From Poriferisodalis sp965204195 (GTDB taxonomy: Bacteria; Actinomycetota; Acidimicrobiia; Acidimicrobiales; Poriferisodalaceae): a stretch of DNA of 64,000 nt. This document shows positions 8,702-17,889 of this stretch, one piece after another (position 1 is the stretch's first letter; each line of letters starts with the position of its first letter). The stretch lies in assembly GCF_965204195.1 (NCBI RefSeq), contig NZ_OZ241975.1, positions 3,348,001 through 3,412,000 of the forward strand, given 5' to 3'. Below the pieces are notes generated by a model. That model ran no database searches. It was not told where the DNA came from and saw only the letters and a list, made by a program, of their open reading frames with translations. Made by a program: the position numbers and the translations under genes.

Positions 8702-9412
8702 ATGATCGACAAGCGGGTTGCGAGCGCAGCGGAGGCCGTTGCTGAGATCGCCGACGGCGAGACGGTGATGATCGGCGGTTTCGGCGAGGCCGGCAGCCCC
8801 ATCGAGCTCGTCCACGCCCTGATCGACCAAGGCGCCTCGGACCTGACAGTCATCTCCAACAACGCCGGCAACGGGCAGGTCGGGCTGGCGGCGCTCATCC
8901 GCTGCGGCCAGGTTGCGAAGATCATCGGCTCGTACCCGCGCAGCTCGAATTCGACCGTCTTCGCTGACGTGTACCGGGCTGGCCGCGTCGAACTCGAGCT
9001 GGTCCCCCAGGGCACGCTCGCCGAGCGCATCCGGGCCGGCGGGGCGGGCATCCCGGCCTTCTACACGCCGACGGGAGCCGCGACCGAGCTGGCCGACGGC
9101 AAAGAGCAGCGGTCCTTCGACGGCGTGCCGCACGTGCTCGAGCACGCGCTGCGGGCCGACTGGGCATTGATCAAGGCTGGCGCGGCCGACTGGCACGGCA
9201 ATCTTCTGTTCAACAAGACGGCCCGCAACTTCGGGCCGATCATGGCCATGGCTGCACGGACGACGGTGGTGCAGGCTGCATTGGTGGATGCGCCGGGTTC
9301 GCTCGACCCCGAGACGGTAATCACGCCGGGGATCTTCGTCAACCGTGTCGTGCACATCGCCGATCCTGCACAAGAATTCGACCTGGTCGCCCAGGGAGCG
9401 CATTACCCATGA
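8702..9412 (+). CDS. 3-oxoacid / 3-oxoadipate CoA-transferase subunit A
   Basis: The protein has 236 aa. It starts with the family pattern MIDKRVASAAEAVAEI, then DGETVMIGGFGEAGSPIEL. The core includes VGLAALIRCGQVAKIIGSY and GNLLFNKTARNFGP, as in SCOT/PcaI alpha subunits. It transfers CoA from succinyl-CoA to a 3-oxoacid. Its stop overlaps the start of the beta-subunit gene by 4 nt (ATGA). Whether it acts on 3-oxoadipate (aromatic degradation) or acetoacetate (ketone bodies) cannot be decided here. The nearby hydroxylases favour the former. Confidence 0.88.
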   Translation: MIDKRVASAAEAVAEIADGETVMIGGFGEAGSPIELVHALIDQGASDLTVISNNAGNGQVGLAALIRCGQVAKIIGSYPRSSNSTVFADVYRAGRVELELVPQGTLAERIRAGGAGIPAFYTPTGAATELADGKEQRSFDGVPHVLEHALRADWALIKAGAADWHGNLLFNKTARNFGPIMAMAARTTVVQAALVDAPGSLDPETVITPGIFVNRVVHIADPAQEFDLVAQGAHYP

Positions 9413-10077
9413 GCACGCCGCCGTCGGGCCTGACACGAGACCAGATTGCCGAGCGCGCCGCGCAGGACATCGGCGACGGTTCCTATGTGAACCTCGGCAT
9501 CGGCATGCCCGAGTTGATCGCGCAGTACGTGCCCGAGGGGCGCGAGATCGTGCTGCATACCGAGAACGGCCTGCTGGGGATGGGGCCGGCGCCGGCGCCC
9601 GATGCTGTTGACCCCGAGCTCATCAATGCCGGCAAGAAGCCGGTCACGGCCAATCCCGGCGCCTCCTACTTCCATCACGCCGACAGCTTCGCCATGGTGC
9701 GAGGCGGGCACCTGGACCTGTGCGTCCTCGGTGCCATGGAGGTGGCCTCCAACGGCGATCTCGCCAACTGGTCGACGGGTCAATCCGATGCCATTCCCGC
9801 CGTCGGCGGAGCGATGGATCTCGTGTCGGGCGTGCGGGTCGTGCGCGTCATGACCACGCATTGCACGCGTGACGGCACGCCCAAGCTGGTCGAGAAATGC
9901 TCGTACCCGCTAACCGGCGCCGGGGTGGTGAGCCGCGTCTACACCGATCTTGCTGTGGTCGACGTGACTCCCGAGGGCTTTGCGGTGATCGAGATTGCGC
10001 CCGGTTGGTCGTTCGACGAGGTCGCGGCGCGCACCGACGCGCCGCTTCGGGACGAACGCCCCGGCGGCGTCAACTAG
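9409..10077 (+). CDS. 3-oxoacid / 3-oxoadipate CoA-transferase subunit B
   Basis: The protein has 222 aa. The catalytic glutamate that forms the CoA thioester is Glu52 in LHTENGLLGMGP, and the glycine loop YVNLGIGMPELIAQYVPEG precedes it. The end MTTHCTRDGTPKLVEKC and VIEIAPGWSFDEV is typical of SCOT beta subunits. Translation is coupled to subunit A by a 4-nt overlap. Confidence 0.88.
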   Translation: MSTPPSGLTRDQIAERAAQDIGDGSYVNLGIGMPELIAQYVPEGREIVLHTENGLLGMGPAPAPDAVDPELINAGKKPVTANPGASYFHHADSFAMVRGGHLDLCVLGAMEVASNGDLANWSTGQSDAIPAVGGAMDLVSGVRVVRVMTTHCTRDGTPKLVEKCSYPLTGAGVVSRVYTDLAVVDVTPEGFAVIEIAPGWSFDEVAARTDAPLRDERPGGVN

Positions 10078-10205
10078 CGCTCGGTCGCCGCGCCCGGCAG
10101 CGACGAGACGGTCCTCGCAGGCGTCGACGTTATGTTCGACTGCCGAAGGGGCGCGCGACAGCAGCCGCGGTCAACCAGCCGGGGACCGGCCGTAAGGTGA
10201 GCGGG

Positions 10206-11594
10206 GTGCGGATGCGACCGATCGCGTCGCTGGTGCTGTTCTGCTTCGTGGCGGCGGCGTGCGGCTTCTCGACGGACACCACGGACCCCGCGGCCGGCGG
10301 CGGCGGGCAAGACGGTGCAGGCGCGCCAGCGGCGATGGCCCCTGCCGATACGGCGGCTCCCGGGTCGACTGGCCCCGCAGCCGGCGGAACAGACGCGCCC
10401 GCGGCGACGGCTTCCGTCGCCAGCGCTACCGCTGCGGATCCCACCGCCACCACAGTTGTCGAGCTGGTCGCTAATCGTTTGCCGGCCGACCCTGATGCTC
10501 CGACGGCTGAGTGGGTCGCCGGGGTCAATGCAGCCGGATGGGACTTCCACCGGCACCTCGACGGCAACGCCGTGTCGAGCCCGATGAGCATCGGTGTCGC
10601 GTTCAGCCTGAGCCGGGCAGGTGCCTCGGCCAGCAGCGCCGCGGCGCTCGACGCGATCTTCGGGTTCCCCGAGCAGGGCAGCCACAGCGCCGCCAGCGCG
10701 GTTGATCTATCGCTGGCTGAGGCATCGGTTGAGCCGAACACCGTGGAAGTCGCCAACCGCCTCTTCCCCGATGACGGGTTCTCGCCGCGGGCCGAGTTCC
10801 TCGAGACGGCCGCCGCGCACTACGGCGCGACGATGCAGCCGGTCGACACCGCCAACGGCGACGAGGCGGCTGGCGTCATCAACGACTGGGTGTCCGGGCG
10901 CACCCGCGGACTCATCCCCATGATCGTCGACCAGCGCACGGTCCAAGGTCAGCAACTGATCCTGGTGAACACCGTCTATCTCAAGGCGGACTGGCTGAAA
11001 CCCTTCCTGGCAGACCTCACCGGCGATGGCCAATTCACCACCGACACCGGCCAGACGGTGACGGTGCCGTTCATGCGCGATCACAGAGCGAAGGATCGCC
11101 GCTATGTCCGGATGGACGGTGCCGATGCCGTGGAACTGCCCTATGTCGGCCGCGACTTGGCCATGTGGCTCATCGTCCCCCACGAACGCGACGGTCTCGC
11201 TGCCGTCGAAGCATCGCTCGACGCTGCCGCACTGGCTGAGCTGGACAGCATCGCTCGTTCGGGCACGGTCAAGCTGACGATGCCGAAGTGGGAGCAGACG
11301 CTGCCGCCGGCTGATCTCTTCGAGTGGCTGTGCCCGCAGGGGTTCTGCGCCGGGGCCGGCTTCGACGGCATCGCTCCTGGCATCTTCATCACTTCCGCGC
11401 TGCACAGCGCCAAGGTGATCGTCGACGAGAAGGGCACCGAAGCGGCGGCAGCAACGGCCATGGCGTTCCTCGAGTCGATGCCCCCGCCGCCAGATCTCAC
11501 CGTTGTTGCCGATCGGCCGTTCCTGTGGGCGATCATCCACCGAGAGACACAGGCCGTCCTCTTCGTCGGGCGTCTCGTCAATCCGGCCGCGTGA
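10206..11594 (+). CDS. Lipoprotein serpin (serine protease inhibitor)
   Basis: The protein has 462 aa from GTG 10206. A TAAGGT box 7 nt upstream favours this start, and ATG 10212 is the alternative. A signal peptide ends in the lipobox VAAACG (Cys19), followed by an Ala/Thr/Pro linker to about residue 90. The serpin domain then runs to the end: NTVYLKADWLKPF (shutter region), the hinge EKGTEAAAATAM before the reactive-centre loop, and the closing signature DRPFLWAIIHRETQAVLFVG. The small-residue hinge is that of inhibitory serpins. It probably guards the cell envelope against foreign serine or cysteine proteases. Confidence 0.9.
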   Translation: MRMRPIASLVLFCFVAAACGFSTDTTDPAAGGGGQDGAGAPAAMAPADTAAPGSTGPAAGGTDAPAATASVASATAADPTATTVVELVANRLPADPDAPTAEWVAGVNAAGWDFHRHLDGNAVSSPMSIGVAFSLSRAGASASSAAALDAIFGFPEQGSHSAASAVDLSLAEASVEPNTVEVANRLFPDDGFSPRAEFLETAAAHYGATMQPVDTANGDEAAGVINDWVSGRTRGLIPMIVDQRTVQGQQLILVNTVYLKADWLKPFLADLTGDGQFTTDTGQTVTVPFMRDHRAKDRRYVRMDGADAVELPYVGRDLAMWLIVPHERDGLAAVEASLDAAALAELDSIARSGTVKLTMPKWEQTLPPADLFEWLCPQGFCAGAGFDGIAPGIFITSALHSAKVIVDEKGTEAAAATAMAFLESMPPPPDLTVVADRPFLWAIIHRETQAVLFVGRLVNPAA

Positions 11595-11643
11595 ACCTGG
11601 GCCGCTGAGCGAGCCTGACAGAGCGCGCTTGCCGGACGGCCGT

Positions 11644-12117
11644 ATGGTGGGCGACGTGCTGGCGGTGCTGATTCTTCTGCTCGTGTCAGTGCCGCTGGTG
11701 GAGCTCTACGTGATCGTGCAGGTGGCCGGCGGGCTGGGTGTCGGCCAGACGATCCTGCTGCTGCTGGCCGTCTCGGTTGTGGGCGCGTGGATGGTGCGCC
11801 GATCCGGGCTCGGCGTGCTGAACCAGATTCGCACCCGCCTCGAACGGGGAGAGCTCCCCGGCAACGAGCTGGTCGACGGGGTGCTGATCCTGGTTGCGGG
11901 CGCGCTCATGCTGACGCCGGGCTTTCTGACCGACGCAGTCGGCCTGGTATTGCTCTTCCCGCCGACCCGTATAGCCGTACGCTCGGTGCTGGTGCGCCGC
12001 TATTCCAAACGCATCACGGCCGCCGGCTGGACCGGCGGGCCGGGCGCACCTGGTGGACACCGCCGTTCGGGGCCCACCCTCGACGCCGACAGCTTCTCGA
12101 ATGAAACGGACGACTGA
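11644..12117 (+). CDS. fxsA: FxsA family membrane protein
   Basis: The protein has 157 aa from ATG 11644. A first membrane segment contains VPLVELYVIVQVAGGLGVGQ, a second TILLLLAVSVVGAWMV, and a third LVAGALMLTPGFLTDAVGL includes the conserved TPGFLTD. These are the hallmarks of FxsA, whose E. coli homologue suppresses F-plasmid exclusion of phage T7. The cytoplasmic tail is Gly-rich and acidic. It is followed 5 bp later by the SH3-domain gene, so the two are probably co-transcribed. Confidence 0.9.
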   Translation: MVGDVLAVLILLLVSVPLVELYVIVQVAGGLGVGQTILLLLAVSVVGAWMVRRSGLGVLNQIRTRLERGELPGNELVDGVLILVAGALMLTPGFLTDAVGLVLLFPPTRIAVRSVLVRRYSKRITAAGWTGGPGAPGGHRRSGPTLDADSFSNETDD

Positions 12118-12122
12118 CACGC

Positions 12123-13025
12123 ATGACTGATCCAACTGAATTCCCAGGTCCCCCAGACGGCGGTCGTCCGCCCGGTGATGGCCTCATCGCGATGCGAGAT
12201 CGGCTCCCGCTCGGCATCTCGCTGCTGGCGCTGGCCGTGGCGATCGTGGCGCTGGTGCTCGCCGTCGACGACGACGATGCCAGCGACACCCAAACAGCCG
12301 AGACCGCGACCGTGGCCGCGACGACAGCGGCACCGGTACCGACGACGCCGACGGTGCGCACTACCACCACCCTGGGCACCGTTCAGACCTTGCCGCCGAC
12401 ACCCACGACGGCCGCCGCACAGCAGATCGTCACGGCGACCACGACTGCCGAGGGCGACATGGACTCCGATGAGCCCGGCCCACTGGTGCTGTCGGTGGTC
12501 GGCATCGGCCACGACAGCAACTTGAATCTGCGCAGCGCTCCCGAGGGACAAGTGATCGGCCGGCTGGATTCGCAGGCCACCGGTCTCGTGCCTACCGGCA
12601 CCACACGCTCACAGTCAGGCACGATCTGGCTCGAGGTTCAGGCGGATGAGACGGTCGGCTGGGTCAGCAGCGAGTACGTGGCGCCGCTGGGGACGACGTT
12701 CGACATCACGCCGCAAGTCGTCGCGATCCTGGGCGATTCTCCGAGCGCCGAGACGCTGACGGGCCTCGGCCGGCTCGTGGCCAACGCGCTGGCGCCCGAA
12801 GAACCCGAGCCACGGGTCAGGATTTCGGAAGCGCCTGTGGCGGGCGTGGTCTCGGGGATCACGATGGACGTGGTCGGATCGCCGGACGACTCATTGCGAG
12901 GTCTGCGGCTGCGCGTGTTCGCCCAGGCAAGCGAAGGCGGCGACGGCTACACGCTGCGCAACGTCGAGGGCACGTTGATGTGCTACATCGAGCGCGGCGT
13001 GAGCGCAGAGGGCTTCTGCAACTGA
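12123..13025 (+). CDS. Membrane-anchored bacterial SH3-domain protein
   Basis: The protein has 300 aa. A short cytoplasmic N-terminus precedes one membrane helix (about 30-50, LGISLLALAVAIVALVLAV), an acidic then Thr-rich linker, and a bacterial SH3 domain at about 120-185 (NLNLRSAPEGQVIGRL and VGWVSSEYVAPLG). The C-terminal 100 residues are not recognised. Such proteins bind peptidoglycan peptides or other envelope ligands. There is no catalytic domain. Confidence 0.75.
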   Translation: MTDPTEFPGPPDGGRPPGDGLIAMRDRLPLGISLLALAVAIVALVLAVDDDDASDTQTAETATVAATTAAPVPTTPTVRTTTTLGTVQTLPPTPTTAAAQQIVTATTTAEGDMDSDEPGPLVLSVVGIGHDSNLNLRSAPEGQVIGRLDSQATGLVPTGTTRSQSGTIWLEVQADETVGWVSSEYVAPLGTTFDITPQVVAILGDSPSAETLTGLGRLVANALAPEEPEPRVRISEAPVAGVVSGITMDVVGSPDDSLRGLRLRVFAQASEGGDGYTLRNVEGTLMCYIERGVSAEGFCN

Positions 13026-13119
13026 GTTCCGCTTCGGAGCACTGCTGCTCGGAAGCCCGAGTCGTTCCGGCTGATCGAGCAACCATCATCCGGGTCATTC
13101 GGGTCACTCGGGCTGACGA

Positions 13120-14097
13120 ATGACACCGTGGATCCGCGTCGGCCTGCCCGGCTTGGCAGGGGTTGTCGCCATCGGCGCGGTGGCGGCGGTGCTCGGCGCG
13201 ACCGTCTATCCCGACATCGACCATCCGCTTGTCGGGACCCCCTACGGCGTGGCGCTGGGTGCGTGCGCTGCGTTGGCAGCGTTGTGCTGGATGGCGTCGA
13301 TCGTGACGCAGGACGCCTCGTGGGTCGACCGGCTGTGGTCGATCGTGCCGGCGCTGTACTGCGGGATCGTGCTCGCCGAGGTGGGACTCGGCTCGGGCCG
13401 GGTCGCCGTGATGACTGCGCTGGCGTGCGCGTGGGGAGCGCGGCTCACCTTCAACCTCATCCGCCGGGGCGGGTGGCGGCCCGACAGCGAGGACTACCGC
13501 TGGAGCTACCTCCGAGAGCAGATCTGCCAGCGGAGAATTCTCGGCTGGCAGATCGGCGAGGTGGGCTTCCAGACATTCAACGTGCTCTTCGTGTCGTACG
13601 GCCAGATGGCTCTCGTGTGGTGGTTCACGTCGCCAGTGCACCAAGCATGGCTGCACGCGGACGTGCCGCTGGGCTGGCTGGACTACGTCGCAATCGTGGC
13701 GTTCGTGGGGCTGCTGGTGATCGAGACCGTTGCGGACCAGCAGATGTGGCGCTTCCAGCAGGACAAGCAACGGCGGATCGCGGCGGGCGAGCCGGTGGCG
13801 AAGCCGTTCCTGGACACGGGGCTGTTTCGCTGGTGCCGCCACCCCAACTGCACAGCCGAACAGGGCATGTGGCTGGTCTTCTACCTGTTCGCCATCTCGG
13901 CGTCAGGAGACCTGTGGCACTGGACCGCAGGGGGCTGCCTGGTTCTGTTGCTGCTGTTTGCCGTCTCGACGCGACTGACCGAGCGCATCTCGGCGTCGAG
14001 GTACCCCACGTACCGGCAGTATCAGGCCGCGGTGCCGATGTTCGTCCCGAACCCGCTCAGCCCGCGTCGCCGCCGGTCACGGGCGGCGTATCTGTAG
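13120..14097 (+). CDS. DUF1295 / steroid 5-alpha-reductase-like integral membrane protein
   Basis: The protein has 325 aa with about seven membrane helices. The C-terminal signature includes FRWCRHPNCTAEQGMWLVFY and ERISASRYPTYRQYQ, which are characteristic of DUF1295 proteins related to steroid 5-alpha reductases and isoprenylcysteine methyltransferases. An NADPH-dependent reduction of a lipid or sterol-like double bond is possible but unproven. The gene stands alone and converges with the VOC gene, leaving 1 bp between them. Confidence 0.82.
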   Translation: MTPWIRVGLPGLAGVVAIGAVAAVLGATVYPDIDHPLVGTPYGVALGACAALAALCWMASIVTQDASWVDRLWSIVPALYCGIVLAEVGLGSGRVAVMTALACAWGARLTFNLIRRGGWRPDSEDYRWSYLREQICQRRILGWQIGEVGFQTFNVLFVSYGQMALVWWFTSPVHQAWLHADVPLGWLDYVAIVAFVGLLVIETVADQQMWRFQQDKQRRIAAGEPVAKPFLDTGLFRWCRHPNCTAEQGMWLVFYLFAISASGDLWHWTAGGCLVLLLLFAVSTRLTERISASRYPTYRQYQAAVPMFVPNPLSPRRRRSRAAYL

Positions 14098-14098
14098 C

Positions 14099-14500
14099 TC
14101 ACGGATCGGGCATCTCGGCGGTGCCGTAGCCCCCGTCGACGACACCCTCGGTGAAGAACGCCTCCCACCACAGGCCGTTGGGGTCGGTGACCCACGACTT
14201 GTGCTGCAGCTGGTAGCCGCACACCAGGTCGTCCTGATCGGCGCGGGGCAGGTCGGCCGCGTCGATGTGGTCGCGCATCGCCGCCAGCTCTTCGGGCGAC
14301 TCGACTTGGATGCCGTAGTGGGCCGAGCCGGGCTGCCCGTCGCCGTGAACGTCGAGCGAGAAGTTGACCCGGGGGTCGTCCAGCATCCACTTGGCGTAGT
14401 CGGGGCGCCGCAGCGTGGGCTCGCAGCCGAACAGCCGGGAATAGAACTCGATCGACTCGTCGAGGTCGTCAACCTGCAGTCCGATGTGCATGCGCCGCAT
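14099..14500 (-). CDS. VOC-family protein of the ArsI/CadI type
   Basis: The protein has 133 aa from ATG 14500. The N-terminus MRRMHIGLQVDDLDESIEFY and the stretch RRPDYAKWMLDDPRVNFSLD match ArsI C-As lyases and the cadmium-induced CadI family closely. Both belong to the vicinal oxygen chelate fold. True ArsI has a vicinal Cys pair; here only one Cys is present (DLVCGYQLQHKSWVTDP), so organoarsenical cleavage is doubtful. The glyoxalase-type metal ligands His/Glu are plausible. No ars regulator is adjacent. Confidence 0.8.
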   Translation of the reverse strand: MRRMHIGLQVDDLDESIEFYSRLFGCEPTLRRPDYAKWMLDDPRVNFSLDVHGDGQPGSAHYGIQVESPEELAAMRDHIDAADLPRADQDDLVCGYQLQHKSWVTDPNGLWWEAFFTEGVVDGGYGTAEMPDP

Positions 14501-14695
14501 GGCTCGAACGATAGAGCGCCGCATCGTTCGAACGAAAGGACGCCGCCGGACATGTCTATGACCTGCAGTGCGCTGGCCGGCTACCGACGACGTGGCGGAG
14601 TGACGCGATTGGCCCCAACGGGCGGTTCTTGCGGCAGACTCTTCGGCGCTGGAAGCGCAGCGCCAGCCGCGCCGCCACCAGGAGCAGCACCCAAG

Positions 14696-15646
14696 ATGCC
14701 GTATGCGACCGTCAACACGTTTGATTCGTCCGATCCTGACTCGGGCGAGCAATGCGAAACGTCAGAGATTCGGCTTTACTACGAGACTCACGGCGATCCG
14801 GCCGATCCAGCGCTGCTGTTGGTGAACGGGTACTCGTCTCAGATCCTCGGCTGGCGGGCGGGCTTCCGCGAGCAGCTTGCAGAACGGGGTCGGTTCGTCG
14901 TCAGCTTCGACAACCGCGACGTCGGCCTGTCGACACACCTGGACGGTGTGGAGGTGGATGTCGTGGCGGTCACCAAGGCTGCGCTGGCGGGCGGGCCGGT
15001 GCCGCCGGTGCCCTACACGCTGTCGGACTTCGGCGACGACGGCATCGGACTGCTCGACCATCTCGGGATCGGGGCCGCGCACATCGCCGGGGTGTCGATG
15101 GGCGGGATGATCGTGCAGCAGATGGCGATCGACCATCCCGAACGGGTGCTGTCGATGACCTCGATCATGTCGACGACCGGTGAACGGGGGTACTTCGAGG
15201 CGGCCCCCGAGGCGCTCGAAGCGCTGACCGCTCCGCCGCCGGTCGACCGGGACGAGTTCATCGCCAACGGCGTGGCGTCATCGAAGATCTGGTCCAGCCG
15301 CCGCCACTACGACGCCGATGCGATGGCCGGTTTCCTGGCCGTTGCGTTCGACCGCATGTTCTACCCCGAGGGACTCCCCCGGCAGATGGCGGCCGTTCGA
15401 GGCTCGGCGCCCCGCACCGAAGCACTCGGGCAGCTGGACGTGCCGACGCTGGTGATTCACGGGCGGGACGACACGCTCATCCTGCCCAACGGCGGCGAAC
15501 GCACTGCTGAACTGGTGCCGGGCGCGCACCTGCTGCTGCTCGGCGACATGGGTCACGACCTGCCCGAGCCGCTGTGGCCCGTCATCATCGATGCCATCAT
15601 CAGCCACACTGCGCATGCCGTGGCGCGCGGCGTAGGCGGTGCATGA
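14696..15646 (+). CDS. Alpha/beta hydrolase
   Basis: The protein has 316 aa from ATG 14696. Longer upstream frames run antisense through the VOC gene and are not credible. The nucleophile elbow is GVSMGG. The acidic residue is in HGRDDTLILPNGG and the catalytic His in GDMGHDLPEPL. The helical cap between them is typical of ester or enol-lactone hydrolases. The substrate is unknown. It is followed 1 bp later by the flavin-reductase-like gene. Confidence 0.85.
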   Translation: MPYATVNTFDSSDPDSGEQCETSEIRLYYETHGDPADPALLLVNGYSSQILGWRAGFREQLAERGRFVVSFDNRDVGLSTHLDGVEVDVVAVTKAALAGGPVPPVPYTLSDFGDDGIGLLDHLGIGAAHIAGVSMGGMIVQQMAIDHPERVLSMTSIMSTTGERGYFEAAPEALEALTAPPPVDRDEFIANGVASSKIWSSRRHYDADAMAGFLAVAFDRMFYPEGLPRQMAAVRGSAPRTEALGQLDVPTLVIHGRDDTLILPNGGERTAELVPGAHLLLLGDMGHDLPEPLWPVIIDAIISHTAHAVARGVGGA

Positions 15647-15647
15647 C

Positions 15648-16217
15648 ATGAAGCTCCTGGCCTTTGCCGCATCCAACAGCAGCCAGTCGATCAATCGGCA
15701 ACTCGTCGACTACGCGCTTGGACTGCTGCGAGGCGGGGAGATTGACGGCGTGGACGCCGCTGCGCTCGAGATCACCACGCTCGACCTGAACGATTTCGAG
15801 ATGCCGATCTACAGCCTCGACCGGCAGGAGGCCGGCGGCATCCCGCGACAGGCTCACGACTTCTACGACACGATCGGCGCTGCCGATGCGCTGCTGATCT
15901 CGTTCGCCGAGCACAACGGTTCGTACACGGTTGCGTTCAAGAACGTCTTCGACTGGGCGTCACGCATCGACATGCGCGTCTACCACGACAAGCCGATCGT
16001 GATGCTGTCGACGTCGCCCGGCGGCGGCGGGGGCGGGTTCGTGCTGCGAACCGCCGGCCATCTCGCGAGCTACTTCGGCAACGAGGTGCTCGCCAGCCTG
16101 GCGATCCCACGGTTCGGCGAGAACTTCGACGCCGAAGTGGGAGCCGTGTCTGACGCCGCGCTCGATGCCGAGCTGCGTGCCGCTCTCGCCACCCTGGCCA
16201 CGGTTTCACCGAGCTAG
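15648..16217 (+). CDS. NADPH-dependent FMN reductase family protein
   Basis: The protein has 189 aa from ATG 15648. A GTG nine nt upstream would overlap the hydrolase gene. The flavodoxin-like fold opens with KLLAFAASNSSQSINRQLVD, the phosphate-binding loop of FMN reductases. Further in are FAEHNGSYTVAFKNVFDW and LSTSPGGGGGGFVL. It may reduce a quinone or supply reduced FMN. The next gene is an FAD monooxygenase, which uses NAD(P)H itself, so direct partnership is not required. Confidence 0.85.
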   Translation: MKLLAFAASNSSQSINRQLVDYALGLLRGGEIDGVDAAALEITTLDLNDFEMPIYSLDRQEAGGIPRQAHDFYDTIGAADALLISFAEHNGSYTVAFKNVFDWASRIDMRVYHDKPIVMLSTSPGGGGGGFVLRTAGHLASYFGNEVLASLAIPRFGENFDAEVGAVSDAALDAELRAALATLATVSPS

Positions 16218-16235
16218 ATCTCCGGGGTCACTGCC

Positions 16236-17879
16236 TTGACCACCGCAGCCGACACCGATACGACGGTGCTCGTCGTGGGTGCGGGGCCGGCTGGGCTTTC
16301 GATGGCGATCCTGCTGGCGCGCTTCGGACTCGACGCGATCGTCGTGGAACGTCGCGGCGGCGTGAACCCCCATCCCCGGGCCCGGTCGGTCAACGTGCGG
16401 ACTGCGGAGCTGATGCGGCAGTGGGGTGTGCTGGACGACATCGAGGCCGCGAGCCTGCCGTTGCCGTGGACGGAGCAGTTTGTGTACTGCGAGACGCTGG
16501 CGGGCACCGAGATCGGCCGGGTGACGACGGGGGTGCAGCCCGTTGTGGACGGCGTCGAGCTGTCGCCGGCGCCGTGGCTGCTGACCTCGCAGGACCGGAT
16601 CGAGGAGATCCTGCTACGCCGCTTGGGGGACCTGCCGCAGGTGCAAGTTCGCTGGGACACCGAGCTGGTCGAGGTGACCCAGGACGGTGAGCGGGTCACA
16701 GCCGTGCTGAGCGGCCCATCGGGCACCCGGCATCTGACGGCGCGCTGGCTGGTGGGTGCCGACGGTGCCAGTTCGAAGGTGCGGCGCAGCCTCGACATCG
16801 AGATGGACGGCATCGCCAGCTTCGGCACGATGATCAACTGCCAGTTCTACGCCGACCTGGGCCCGTGGACCGACCATCGCCCCGCCGCCCTGTACTGGAC
16901 GACGAGCCCGGCCCGCAACGTGTTCCAGAAGATCGACACCGACGACCGGTGGCTGTGCCAGATCAACTACGACCCGTCGACGCACCGGGCGGAGGACTTC
17001 AGCACCGACGTGGCGACGGATTGGATCCGGCGGTCGATCGGGCCGGACTTGCCCGGGGACTTCGAACTGCGGGTCACCGATGTGATCCCGTGGGTCATGT
17101 CCTCGACGGTGGCTGAGCGCTTCCGGGACGGGCGGGTGTTCCTGATCGGCGATGCGGCGCACCAGCTGCCGCCGACGGGCGGCTTCGGCATGAACACGGC
17201 GATCCAGGACGCCCACAACCTGGCGTGGAAGTTCGCTGCGGTGGCCGGCGGCCATGCCGCAGAGGGGCTGCTGGACACCTACGAGGCCGAGCGGGCACCG
17301 ATCGCTCAGTACAACGCCGACCGCTCCCGTGACAATTCACGCAGCGTGGGGCGCATCCGGCGGCTGATCGAGTCGGGAACGGCGACCGTCGAGCAGAAGC
17401 GCGAGGCCATCTGGGCCTCGGCGCGGTACGGCAACTGGCTCGGCATGGACCTCGGGCTGCACTACGACGAAGGATGCCTGATTCCCGACGGCAGCGACCC
17501 CCCGCAGGTGGACGACCCTGTGTCGGACTACGCGCCGACCGCTCGTCCAGGACATCGGGCGCCGCATGTGCCGATCCGATTCGACGGTGCGACGTCAACC
17601 CTGGACTTGTACGACACGCGGTTCGTGCTGCTGTGCGGCGCTGCAGCCGGGGGCACCGCTGAAGACGCGCCCGCCGCTCATCCGATGCTGCGCGTGTTCC
17701 GGCTTGGGGCTGATCTTGCGGATCCCGGGGGCCGGCTGGCCGAAGCTCACGGCATCAGCGCGCACGGCGCCGTGCTCGTGCGGCCCGACGGTCACGTCGC
17801 CTGGCGCGACCCGGGCTCTGCATGGACCTCAAGCGTGGCGAACGCGTTGGTCGCACTCGATGCGCTGCTGATGCGGTAG
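16236..17879 (+). CDS. FAD-dependent aromatic hydroxylase (PHBH/MhpA class)
   Basis: The protein has 547 aa from TTG 16236. The FAD-binding GxGxxG motif is VLVVGAGPAGLSMAILLARF, the DG motif is VGADGASSKVRRSL, and the GD motif is FLIGDAAHQLPPTGGFGMNT. These three motifs define class A flavoprotein monooxygenases that hydroxylate phenols. A thioredoxin-like C-terminal domain (from about residue 440) is as in phenol hydroxylase and MhpA. It lies in line with the hydrolase and flavin reductase genes, which suggests an aromatic-ring degradation unit. Confidence 0.88.
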   Translation: MTTAADTDTTVLVVGAGPAGLSMAILLARFGLDAIVVERRGGVNPHPRARSVNVRTAELMRQWGVLDDIEAASLPLPWTEQFVYCETLAGTEIGRVTTGVQPVVDGVELSPAPWLLTSQDRIEEILLRRLGDLPQVQVRWDTELVEVTQDGERVTAVLSGPSGTRHLTARWLVGADGASSKVRRSLDIEMDGIASFGTMINCQFYADLGPWTDHRPAALYWTTSPARNVFQKIDTDDRWLCQINYDPSTHRAEDFSTDVATDWIRRSIGPDLPGDFELRVTDVIPWVMSSTVAERFRDGRVFLIGDAAHQLPPTGGFGMNTAIQDAHNLAWKFAAVAGGHAAEGLLDTYEAERAPIAQYNADRSRDNSRSVGRIRRLIESGTATVEQKREAIWASARYGNWLGMDLGLHYDEGCLIPDGSDPPQVDDPVSDYAPTARPGHRAPHVPIRFDGATSTLDLYDTRFVLLCGAAAGGTAEDAPAAHPMLRVFRLGADLADPGGRLAEAHGISAHGAVLVRPDGHVAWRDPGSAWTSSVANALVALDALLMR

Positions 17880-17889
17880 CAGGCTTACC

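Noticed and set aside
14201..14695. Upstream extension of the alpha/beta hydrolase frame
   Set aside because: It is antisense to the VOC gene and has no homology. ATG 14696 gives the normal family length.
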